Assembly: GCA_036278735.1 (NCBI GenBank)
Contig: DASUKM010000022.1
Span: 1-64,000, forward strand
Reading direction: 5' to 3'
Length of the DNA: 64,000 nucleotides
Origin: DASUKM01 sp036278735
Lineage (GTDB): Bacteria; Acidobacteriota; Vicinamibacteria; Vicinamibacterales; 2-12-FULL-66-21
Under the pieces are notes generated by a model, which saw nothing but the letters and a program-made list of their open reading frames with translations, did not search any database and was not told the origin of the DNA. Of the stretch, positions 42,129-49,474 are shown piece after piece (within the stretch, counting starts at the first letter, position 1; each line of letters starts with the position of its first letter). A program made the translations under genes and the position numbers.

Positions 42129-45100
42129 ATGCTCATCACCATTCGCCGTGCCAGTCTTCTCATCCTGCCGCTCGCGGGCCTGGCGGCGGGGCCCATCGGC
42201 GAACGTGTTCCGCCGGCACCCCGGCCTGGAGCGACCGCCGCAATCGACCCGGCGATGCTGGGAGGATTGCGCTACCGGATGATCGGTCCGTACCGCGGCG
42301 GCCGCGTCACCGCCGTCGACGGCGTGGCGTCGGAGCCGGGCACCTTCTACATGGGCAGTTCCGGGGGCGGTGTGTGGAAGTCGATCGACTACGGCGAGGT
42401 TTGGACGAATCTCTCGGACGGCTATTTCGCGTCGGCCTCGATCGGCGCGATCGCGGCCAGCGAGTCGGACCCGCGCGTGGTATACGCCGGCACTGGGTCC
42501 GCCTGCCTCCGGGGCAACATCCAGGCCGGGCGCGGCCTCTACAAGTCCACCGATGCCGGCGCGACGTGGCAGGCGATCGGCCTCGAGGACGGCGGCCAGA
42601 TCGCGCGCATTCGGATCGATCCCGCCAATCCGAATCTCGTCTATGTCGCCGTCCAGGGCCATGCGTTCGGCCCCAACGTCGATCGCGGCGTCTTCCGCTC
42701 GCGCGACGGGGGGAAGACTTGGACCAAGGTCCTGTTCGTCAACGATCGGACCGGCGCATCGGACCTGGCCATGGATCCGAAGAACCCGAGTGTTCTGTAC
42801 GCGACGATGTGGACCGGCGCGCTGTACCCGTGGGGGCTACCCTCGACATCGGCGGACGGCGGCGTATTCAAGACGACCGACGGCGGCGACCACTGGAACA
42901 AGCTCGCTGGCGGCCTGCCGCAGGGCATGGTCGGGCGCGTCGGCGTCGCGGTGTCTCCCGCAAACCCCAGCCGCGTCTGGGCGCTCGTCGGTGACGTGCC
43001 CGACGGCGGCGTCTTCCGATCCGACGACGCGGGGACCACGTTCCGGCGCCTCAACACGGACCGCGATCTGACCGGCCGCTCGGCGTACTACGCGCACATC
43101 TTCAGCGATCCGAAAGATCCGAACGTCGTCTACGCGGCCAATCGCGATTTCTTCAAGTCCACCGATGGCGGCGTCACGTTCGCCCCGATGCCGATGCCGC
43201 ACGGGGACGACCACGCGCTGTGGGTCGATCCGCGCGACACACGGATCATGATCGTCGGCAACGACGGTGGGGCCACCGTGTCGGTGACCGGGGGCGCATC
43301 GTGGTCGTCGCAGCTCAACCAGCCGACCGGCGAGATGTACCGCGTGGTCGTGGACAGCCAGGTACCGTACCGCGTGTACGGATCGCAGCAGGATCAATAC
43401 GACGCGCTGTCGCTGCCGAGCCGATCGGCGAATTTCGGCGAGCGGCTGCAACTGCAGCATTGGTACGCGGTCGGCGGATACGAGGGCGCCGCGGTCGCGG
43501 TCGACCCGCGCAACCCGGACGTCGTCTTCGCCAGCGGCCCTGGCGGACGCTTGACGCGGTACGACCGGTCCGTCCCCCGCATCCGCATGCTCAACATCAC
43601 CGCCGGTGCATCGGGCGCCGATCGCTTCGCCGGTACGCCGCCGATGATGATCTCGCCGCTCGAGCCACAGAGCATCTACAACGCCTCGGATATCGTCTAT
43701 CGCTCGACAGACGGCGGCCAGACCTTCGCCGCGATTAGCCCCGATCTCACCGGCGGCGCAGCCAGCCGCGCGGCAGTACCGAAGGCCGGTGCCGGCCAAC
43801 AGGGCGCCTCGTGGCCCACGATCACTGCGCTCGAGGAGTCGCGCAAGGAGCGCGGCGTGCTCTGGGCGGGTACCGACGACGGGATCGTCCAGGTCACGCG
43901 CGACAGCGGGGCGCACTGGACGAACGTCACGCCACCAAACATGCCGCGGTTCGGGCTGGTGAACACCATCGAGCCGTCGCCGCATCAGGCCGGCCGGGTC
44001 TTCCTGGCGGTGACGGCGTACCGCACCGATGACTACCGGCCGTACATCTACCGCACGAACGACTATGGGAAGACGTGGAGCCTGCTGACGAACGGCAACG
44101 GCATCCCGGCGAACGATTTTCTGCGCGTCGTGCGCGAGGACCCGATCCAGCGCGGCCTGCTCTACGCCGGCGGCGAGTTCGGGATGTACGTGTCGTTCGA
44201 CGACGGGAGCCAGTGGCGGTCGCTGCAGCTGAATCTGCCGGTGACGCCCGTCACGGATCTCGTCGTCTCCCAGGGTGATCTTGCGCTGTCGACGAACGGC
44301 CGCTCATTCTGGATCCTCGATGATGTGGCGCCGCTGCGCGCGCTGGCGGCGCAGACGATCTCGAGCATCCATCTCTTCCCGCCGCGCGACACCTATCGGA
44401 TCCGGACATCCGCGGAGGAAGCCGACGATGCCTACGTGTTCGGCGCCTGCTGCGTCGCGAACGCGCGCGATCTGTTCACCGGCGCACGCATCGAGCGCCA
44501 CCGGCTCGGCGAGGAGCCGCCGGAAGGCGCGTTGATCGACGCCTGGTTTCCACAGGCGCCGGCCGGTGCCGTCAGTCTGACGGTGCTCGGCGAGAGGGAC
44601 GCGGTGATCCGCACGATCTTCGATACCGCCAAACAGGCCAAGACGGCGCCGCGCATCGCGGCGGGGCTCAACCGGTTCAACTGGGACCTCCGCTCGGATT
44701 CGATCGACGCCGGCCGGCGCCCGCTGCCGGGGCCGAGGGTGCCGCCCGGCCGGTACCGCATCAGGCTGACGGCCGGATCGCATGTGGAAACGGCGCCGCT
44801 GACGGTCGTCATGGATCCGCGCCTGGCGCGCGTGCGGGTGACAGAGCAGGATATTCAGCGCCAGTACGACCTGCTGACGCGGATTCGAACGGCCATTGCG
44901 GACATCGAGCGTGCGGCGGCGGCGCTGCCCGCTGAGCCGGCGGGCCAGCTCCGGCGCGACCTGGTGGGGACTGGCGGCGAGCGCACCTTCGGCCGGGCAG
45001 GAGCATCGCAACCACTGCTCGCACAGTTCATGTCCCTCTACAACTTTGTGGATGAGAGCGAGGATCAGCCGACGGCAGCGGCACAAGCGCGCTGGACGGA

Positions 45101-45137
45101 ATTGAAGGAGAAGCTGGACCGCACGCTGGCGCGCTGA
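42129..45137 (+). CDS. Second secreted VPS10/sortilin-type BNR-repeat protein
   Basis: A 1002-residue paralogue of the protein at 8912-11869. Signal peptide: MLITIRRASLLILPLAGLAAG. The propeller starts LRYRMIGPYRGGRVTAVDGV (compare MRWRLIGPFRSGRIAAVIGV in the paralogue) and carries many Asp-box blades: SIDYGEVWTNL, STDAGATWQAIG, SRDGGKTWTKV, STDGGQTFAAIS, TRDSGAHWTNVTPP. The C-terminal region has PPGRYRIRLTAGSHVETAPL and a helical tail. It is exported, probably periplasmic or surface. Family annotation as glycosyl hydrolase is by fold, not proven activity. It is monocistronic as far as seen. No clear Shine-Dalgarno precedes the ATG. Confidence 0.9.
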   Translation: MLITIRRASLLILPLAGLAAGPIGERVPPAPRPGATAAIDPAMLGGLRYRMIGPYRGGRVTAVDGVASEPGTFYMGSSGGGVWKSIDYGEVWTNLSDGYFASASIGAIAASESDPRVVYAGTGSACLRGNIQAGRGLYKSTDAGATWQAIGLEDGGQIARIRIDPANPNLVYVAVQGHAFGPNVDRGVFRSRDGGKTWTKVLFVNDRTGASDLAMDPKNPSVLYATMWTGALYPWGLPSTSADGGVFKTTDGGDHWNKLAGGLPQGMVGRVGVAVSPANPSRVWALVGDVPDGGVFRSDDAGTTFRRLNTDRDLTGRSAYYAHIFSDPKDPNVVYAANRDFFKSTDGGVTFAPMPMPHGDDHALWVDPRDTRIMIVGNDGGATVSVTGGASWSSQLNQPTGEMYRVVVDSQVPYRVYGSQQDQYDALSLPSRSANFGERLQLQHWYAVGGYEGAAVAVDPRNPDVVFASGPGGRLTRYDRSVPRIRMLNITAGASGADRFAGTPPMMISPLEPQSIYNASDIVYRSTDGGQTFAAISPDLTGGAASRAAVPKAGAGQQGASWPTITALEESRKERGVLWAGTDDGIVQVTRDSGAHWTNVTPPNMPRFGLVNTIEPSPHQAGRVFLAVTAYRTDDYRPYIYRTNDYGKTWSLLTNGNGIPANDFLRVVREDPIQRGLLYAGGEFGMYVSFDDGSQWRSLQLNLPVTPVTDLVVSQGDLALSTNGRSFWILDDVAPLRALAAQTISSIHLFPPRDTYRIRTSAEEADDAYVFGACCVANARDLFTGARIERHRLGEEPPEGALIDAWFPQAPAGAVSLTVLGERDAVIRTIFDTAKQAKTAPRIAAGLNRFNWDLRSDSIDAGRRPLPGPRVPPGRYRIRLTAGSHVETAPLTVVMDPRLARVRVTEQDIQRQYDLLTRIRTAIADIERAAAALPAEPAGQLRRDLVGTGGERTFGRAGASQPLLAQFMSLYNFVDESEDQPTAAAQARWTELKEKLDRTLAR

Positions 45138-45191
45138 CGTGAACGAGCCTGCCAGCGGAGCCGCGAGCGTAGCGAGCGTCTCCAGACTTCT

Positions 45192-45334
45192 TCAGACCGT
45201 CCGCAGGATCTTGCCATCGGCCCGCCTTTGGCCAGCTCGTCGATCAGGTTGTCGAGGTAGCCGATTCCCTGCATAACAGGATCTTCAATCTCTTCGACGC
45301 GGACGCCGCAGATCGCGCCCGTCACGAGCGCCAC
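45192..45334 (-). pseudogene. C-terminal relic of an unidentified gene
   Basis: The minus strand reads VALVTGAICGVRVEEIEDPV then MQGIGYLDNLIDELAKGG, and after a frame change RADGKILRTV and a TGA stop. The two frames joined give a sensible protein end, suggesting a frameshifted remnant. Family not identified. It follows the VOC gene on the same strand. Confidence 0.35.
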
Positions 45335-45422
45335 CCGGCGCCGCGTCCATAGTAGTAGCCGCCACCCCCGCCAAAGAGCAGCAATCCGTCCTGGTGGCAT
45401 TCGGCCGGCGCCTGGGGGTCCG

Positions 45423-45878
45423 CTACGAAGCGCTCTTCGCCATGGCCGCCTTCATCTCCTCAGGCGTGACATCACGTACGTGCGTGGCGAAGTACCACTT
45501 GTGTCCGAACGGGTCCTTCACGCCGGCGGTGCGATCGCCATAGAACTGGTCGGCCGGTTCGCGCTCCGACACGGCGCCGGCGGCCAGCGCAGTCCTGTAC
45601 GTCGCGTCCACGTCGGGCACATAGACCATCAGCGTCACCGGGCTGCCGTTGAAGTGCTTGGGACCATACGCGCCGATCTGCGGCGCTTCGTCGGCGAGCA
45701 TCACATGCGAATCGCCGACGAGGATCTCGGCGTGCGCGATCTTGCCATTCGGACCGGGCATGCGCACCTGTTCTTTCGCATTCAGCACGCGGTGGTAGAA
45801 CTCGAGCGCGGCAGCGGCATCGTCCACGATGAGGTAGGGGGTGACCGCGTGGTAATTGGACGGGATGTAGCCAGGCAT
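45423..45878 (-). CDS. VOC/PhnB-like glyoxalase-fold protein
   Basis: A 151-residue PhnB-type vicinal-oxygen-chelate protein. It has PYLIVDDAAAALEFYHRVLN, then GKIAHAEILVGDSHVMLADE, VTLMVYVPDVDATYRTALAAG and DRTAGVKDPFGHKWYFATHV, the usual betaalpha-beta3 pair. The start is set by GGAGG seven bases before the ATG; a codon run four residues longer lacks this. PhnB-like proteins are cytoplasmic with mostly unknown substrates, and metal ligands are not conserved in many. No operon partner is obvious. Confidence 0.9.
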   Translation of the reverse strand: MPGYIPSNYHAVTPYLIVDDAAAALEFYHRVLNAKEQVRMPGPNGKIAHAEILVGDSHVMLADEAPQIGAYGPKHFNGSPVTLMVYVPDVDATYRTALAAGAVSEREPADQFYGDRTAGVKDPFGHKWYFATHVRDVTPEEMKAAMAKSAS

Positions 45879-45971
45879 CACAACCTCCAAAGACGACGAT
45901 TCTAACTCCGTCCGCGCCCGCCGGCCTCGGGTTCGACTGAGGACGGTGCCGGGCCGAGTACCGCCGCGCGA

Positions 45972-46634
45972 TCATCCGAGCGGCGATTGGGCCAGGTGAT
46001 CGAGCAGCGCTCCGGGGTCGTCGTAAATGGCCACCGCCCCCCGAAGCGCGGCATCATCCCACCAGCCGCCGCATCGGAAGGCGATAGCCGCAACTCCGGC
46101 ACGGCCGGCCGCCTCGACGTCATACGGCGTGTCGCCAATCATGATCGCCCGGTCGGGTGACGCGCCCGATTTCTTCAGTGCGGCAACGACGATATCCGGA
46201 TCCGGTTTCGATCGCTCGGCCTCGTCGGACGTCGTTGCGTCCTTCGCCAGCGCCTGTCCGCTGCAAATCGTCAGCAGGGCCTTCACTTCCTCCTGTTTCG
46301 CGGAGGTCGCGACGACGACGGTCAGGCGGCTGTCGAGGAGCCACGCGACGAACGCGGCCGCGCCGCGCGTCGGACCGACAGCCGAGAGGTAACGCGCCTT
46401 GAATATTTCAGCGCGCGCATCGGAAATCTTCTTGCCCTCCTCGCACTCGGGGTCGAGCGCGGCAAGCTCGCCAAGAAGCTTGTCGCTGCCTTTGCCAATC
46501 AGTGGGCGAATCCGTTCGGCCGGATGATGCCGGCCGTATCTCGCGAAGGCGTCCGCCCATGCGGCCGCATGCGCGCCATTGCTGTCCACGAGCGTCCCAT
46601 CAATGTCCAGCAGAACCGCATCGTACCTGCGCAC
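45972..46634 (-). CDS. HAD-superfamily phosphatase (Gph/beta-PGM-like)
   Basis: A 220-residue HAD hydrolase: motif I LLDIDGTLVDSNG with nucleophile Asp, motif II VVVATSAK, the Lys of motif III in ERSKPDPDIV, and motif IV MIGDTPYDVEAA. The cap is helical (type I) as in phosphoglycolate phosphatase or beta-phosphoglucomutase relatives. The substrate is a small phosphate ester, not further predictable. The start is GTG with GGAGG eight bases upstream; the long upstream frame extension is not HAD-like. Confidence 0.9.
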   Translation of the reverse strand: MRRYDAVLLDIDGTLVDSNGAHAAAWADAFARYGRHHPAERIRPLIGKGSDKLLGELAALDPECEEGKKISDARAEIFKARYLSAVGPTRGAAAFVAWLLDSRLTVVVATSAKQEEVKALLTICSGQALAKDATTSDEAERSKPDPDIVVAALKKSGASPDRAIMIGDTPYDVEAAGRAGVAAIAFRCGGWWDDAALRGAVAIYDDPGALLDHLAQSPLG

Positions 46635-47114
46635 GGTTGTCGCCTCCGGCTTCCGCTTCTCGCAAGCTTTGCACCGGATCCGGCAGAAGAACAGCCGTCT
46701 CAGCTGTAGTGGCGTCGCGGAATCGGTGTCCAAAGGAGGGCGGAGAACGCGAAGTAGTACATAACAAGATGAAATGCTCAACACGCGAGCGCCCACCTGG
46801 CCTCTCGCGAGGGACAACGCCGGACCGCGATGGGATGGATTGTCAGGAGCGCCGAGATCTGACTTCCACCCGGGGAGGGCTGAATCCGCCCCCGTATCCA
46901 CGCTGCGTAGGTGTTTTGCCCTCGTGCAACAGCAAGCAGGCGGAAGCGATCGTTTGATACCACTCCGATGAATCGAATCGGCGCCGCGGGCCACGCGAAC
47001 CAGGACCAGCGACGTTGGGTGTCTCCCTTGCGGATGGCTTGCCAACCGGAGCCGCGAGCCGCCTCCGCGCATCGCGCTGCGGCGGCCAGGGCGAAGCGAG
47101 CGTTTGGCGAAGGT
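46635..47114. other. 480-base stretch with no recognised gene
   Basis: Between the HAD start and the tRNA 3' end. Open frames here are Arg-rich and overlap on both strands, and I could not support any. No repeat or RNA signal was noticed apart from the adjacent tRNA. Confidence 0.4.
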
Positions 47115-47203
47115 TGGCGGAGAGGGTGGGATTCGAACCCACGTGCCCTTTCGGACAAGACGCTTTCGAGGCGCCCCCGTTACGACCACTTCGGTACCTC
47201 TCC
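47115..47203 (-). tRNA. tRNA-Ser (anticodon CGA)
   Basis: The minus strand folds as a long-variable-arm tRNA: acceptor GGAGAGG paired with CCTCTCC, T-arm GTGGGTTCGAATCCCAC, anticodon loop CTCGAAA (anticodon CGA, reads UCG) and a long variable stem typical of serine. Discriminator G and an encoded CCA complete the 3' end. A TATAAT box lies about 30 bases upstream (47233-47238). It stands alone, without other stable RNAs. Confidence 0.95.
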
Positions 47204-47249
47204 GCTGAGGTGTCGGTCGGCAGGAATCTCCAATTATACCGCACCGCCC

Positions 47250-47732
47250 TTACAGCCACCGCCGCACGCGGCGCGTGTACGACTCGTAGTCGGCGCCGAA
47301 CCGGCGCCGCAGGTAGGCCTCCTCGCGCGCGATCACGACGCGGTCGATGACGGCCAGCGCCGGCACGAGCAGCACGATCACCCACCACGTGTCGATCCAG
47401 AGCCCGACCCCAAGCGTCAGACACGCGAGTCCGAGATACATGGGATTGCGCGTGAAGCGATACGGGGCAGCCGCGACGAGGGTGGCCGCCGGGCGGATGG
47501 GGACGACGCTGGTGTGGCGACTCCAGAAGGCGTAGAAGCTCGCGCCGGTGATGAGGGCCCAGACCGCGACGAGCGCCCAGGCGAGGACGACCCGCGGCAG
47601 CCCGCCGCCGATCGTGAGCGGGACGAAACGATTGAGGACTGCGCCGGCGGCGATCGCGGCGACGTACACGAGAGGCGGCGGAACGGGCACGCCGGCGTTG
47701 TCGGCGGGTGCGGCGCCGCGTCCCGATGTCAC
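47250..47732 (-). CDS. ICMT/PEMT-like membrane methyltransferase
   Basis: A 160-residue integral membrane protein with four hydrophobic segments. The family signature is APYRFTRNPMYLGLACLTLG, then AREEAYLRRRFGADYESYTR, the SAM-binding C-terminal region of isoprenylcysteine-carboxyl/phospholipid methyltransferases. The acceptor in bacteria is unknown. The start is GTG, overlapping the stop of the upstream PLP enzyme as GTGA, so the two are translated together. It is the last gene of the unit tadA, PLP enzyme, methyltransferase. Confidence 0.85.
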   Translation of the reverse strand: MTSGRGAAPADNAGVPVPPPLVYVAAIAAGAVLNRFVPLTIGGGLPRVVLAWALVAVWALITGASFYAFWSRHTSVVPIRPAATLVAAAPYRFTRNPMYLGLACLTLGVGLWIDTWWVIVLLVPALAVIDRVVIAREEAYLRRRFGADYESYTRRVRRWL

Positions 47733-48934
47733 GGTGTGGGATTGTAGCCCGAGCGGGGCGACACGAGATCCTCGATCGCCGCGAGCGCGCGATCGATCTC
47801 CGCCTCGGTGTTGAAGTAATGCGGCGCCATCCGGAGCGTCGCCGCGATCCCCTTGGCGGCGAAATCGAGGACGGCGGAGGTACGCCCCTGCGCGTTCGTG
47901 TTGATGCCGCGCGCGCGGAGGGCGTTCGCAAGATCGGACGGATCCCGCCCGTCGATCGACGCCGACACGATGGCGCAGAGTTCCCGGCCGCGGTCGCGGA
48001 CGCGCACTCCGCGAATGGCCGCCAGGCCGTCGCGCAGCCGTCCTGCCAGGGCGCGGGCGCGCGCTCGAATCGCCTCGAGGCCGATCGCCTGTGCGTAGCG
48101 GGCGGCCTCGCCCGTGCCGAGCACGAGCGCCCACGCGAACTCCCACGTCTCGAACCTCCGCGCGCCGGCCGCGGGACGATAGCGGTCCGCCTCGACCCAG
48201 TCCGCTCCCCGCATGTCGATGAACAGCGGCTCGAGGCCGTCCTCGAGGACGCGGTCCGACACATAGAGGAAGCCGCTGCCGCGCGGGCCTCGCAGGAACT
48301 TGCGCGACGTCGCGGACAGAAAGTCGCACTGGATGGTTTGGACGTCGACCGTCATCTGTCCGACCGACTGACACGCGTCCACCAGGTAGATCACGCCAGC
48401 GTCGCGGCAGATCGCGCCGATCGAGGCGACATCCTGGACGAGACCGGAGTTGGTCGGCACGTGCGTCACGCTGACGAGGCGCGGCCGGTGGCGATGGACG
48501 GCGTCGCGCATGGCGTCCACGTCGACGCCACCCTCTTTGTGATCGGGCGCGCGGAGGACGCGAATGCCGAGCCGCCTCTGCAGAGACAGCAGCTGAATCT
48601 GGTTCGACGCGTAATCGTTCTGCGACGTCAGCATCACGTCGCCGGACTGGAACGGGATCGCCGAGAGCGCCTGCACGTACGACGCGGTCGCGCTCCCGGT
48701 GAAGGCGATGTTCTCCGGCCGCGCGCCGACGAGCGCCGCGACCGATCGATAGGCGTCCGCGATCGCGGGTGCGCGCGCCTCCGCCGCTTCGTAGCCGCCG
48801 ATCCGCGCCTCGAGGGCGATGTGATCCTGGATCGCGCGGATCACGGGCTCGGGCATGAGCGACGCGCCGGCGTTGTTCAGATGGATGCGTTCGGCGCACC
48901 CGGGCGTGTCGGCGCGCAGGCGTTCGAGGTCCAC
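47729..48934 (-). CDS. Class V aminotransferase-fold PLP enzyme
   Basis: A 401-residue fold-type I PLP enzyme of the cysteine-desulfurase/kynureninase group. It has IHLNNAGASLMPEPVIRA at the start, AFTGSATASYVQAL for phosphate binding, VTHVPTNSGLVQDV, the cofactor Asp in YLVDACQSVGQM, and the Schiff-base Lys in LSATSRKFLRGPRG. No catalytic Cys loop typical of IscS is evident, so this is more likely an aminotransferase, epimerase or lyase of unknown substrate. The start is GTG with GGAG six bases upstream, 14 bases after the tadA stop. It overlaps the methyltransferase by four bases. Confidence 0.88.
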   Translation of the reverse strand: MDLERLRADTPGCAERIHLNNAGASLMPEPVIRAIQDHIALEARIGGYEAAEARAPAIADAYRSVAALVGARPENIAFTGSATASYVQALSAIPFQSGDVMLTSQNDYASNQIQLLSLQRRLGIRVLRAPDHKEGGVDVDAMRDAVHRHRPRLVSVTHVPTNSGLVQDVASIGAICRDAGVIYLVDACQSVGQMTVDVQTIQCDFLSATSRKFLRGPRGSGFLYVSDRVLEDGLEPLFIDMRGADWVEADRYRPAAGARRFETWEFAWALVLGTGEAARYAQAIGLEAIRARARALAGRLRDGLAAIRGVRVRDRGRELCAIVSASIDGRDPSDLANALRARGINTNAQGRTSAVLDFAAKGIAATLRMAPHYFNTEAEIDRALAAIEDLVSPRSGYNPTP

Positions 48935-48948
48935 AGTTGACTCCGGCC

Positions 48949-49407
48949 CTATTTGTCGCGCCGGGCGGCGAAGAAGGCCTGCACCACTTGTCGGCACTCC
49001 TCCTCGAGCACGCCGCCCGTCACCTCGAAGCGGTGATTCAGCGCCGGATGCTCGTGCGCGCGCATCGCCGACTCGATGGCGCCCGCCTTCGGCTCGGGCG
49101 CGCCGTAGACGAGCCGCGCGATGCGCGCGTGCACCATCGCGCCCACGCACATCTGGCACGGCTCGATCGTGACGTAGAGCGTCGAGCCATTCAGGCGGTA
49201 GTTGCCGATGCGCCGCGCCGCCTCGCGCAAGGCGACGATCTCGGCGTGCGCCGTCGGGTCGCGCGCGGCGATCGGCTGATTGCATCCGCGTGCGACGATC
49301 TCGCCGTCGATGACGACGACCGCCCCGACGGGCACCTCCCCCAACTGCTGCCCCGCTCGCGCCTGTTCCAGCGCCGCCCGCATGAACTGTTCGTCGGTCG
49401 AATCCAA
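48949..49407 (-). CDS. tadA: tRNA adenosine(34) deaminase
   Basis: Converts A34 to inosine in tRNA-Arg(ACG). This 152-residue cytidine-deaminase-fold enzyme has the zinc/catalytic motif HAE (His54, Glu56) and PCQMC (Cys84, Cys87), the TadA-typical NQPIAARDPTAHAEI and a helical C-terminus. The start is TTG (TTG-GAT-TCG). There is no Shine-Dalgarno, but TAGAAT lies seven bases upstream, so the transcript may be leaderless. It heads a leftward unit with the PLP enzyme and methyltransferase and is divergent from the ADOP permease. Confidence 0.95.
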   Translation of the reverse strand: MDSTDEQFMRAALEQARAGQQLGEVPVGAVVVIDGEIVARGCNQPIAARDPTAHAEIVALREAARRIGNYRLNGSTLYVTIEPCQMCVGAMVHARIARLVYGAPEPKAGAIESAMRAHEHPALNHRFEVTGGVLEEECRQVVQAFFAARRDK

Positions 49408-49414
49408 GCGAACG

Positions 49415-49420
49415 ATTCTA
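49415..49420 (-). promoter_or_regulatory. -10 box of a candidate leaderless tadA promoter
   Basis: TAGAAT on the minus strand, seven bases before the TTG start, with no ribosome site between. Confidence 0.4.
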
Positions 49421-49474
49421 CTCTCCCGCAGTTCGGCGCGCGGGTGCTAGACTCCGCCGATCGCGGAGGCATCC

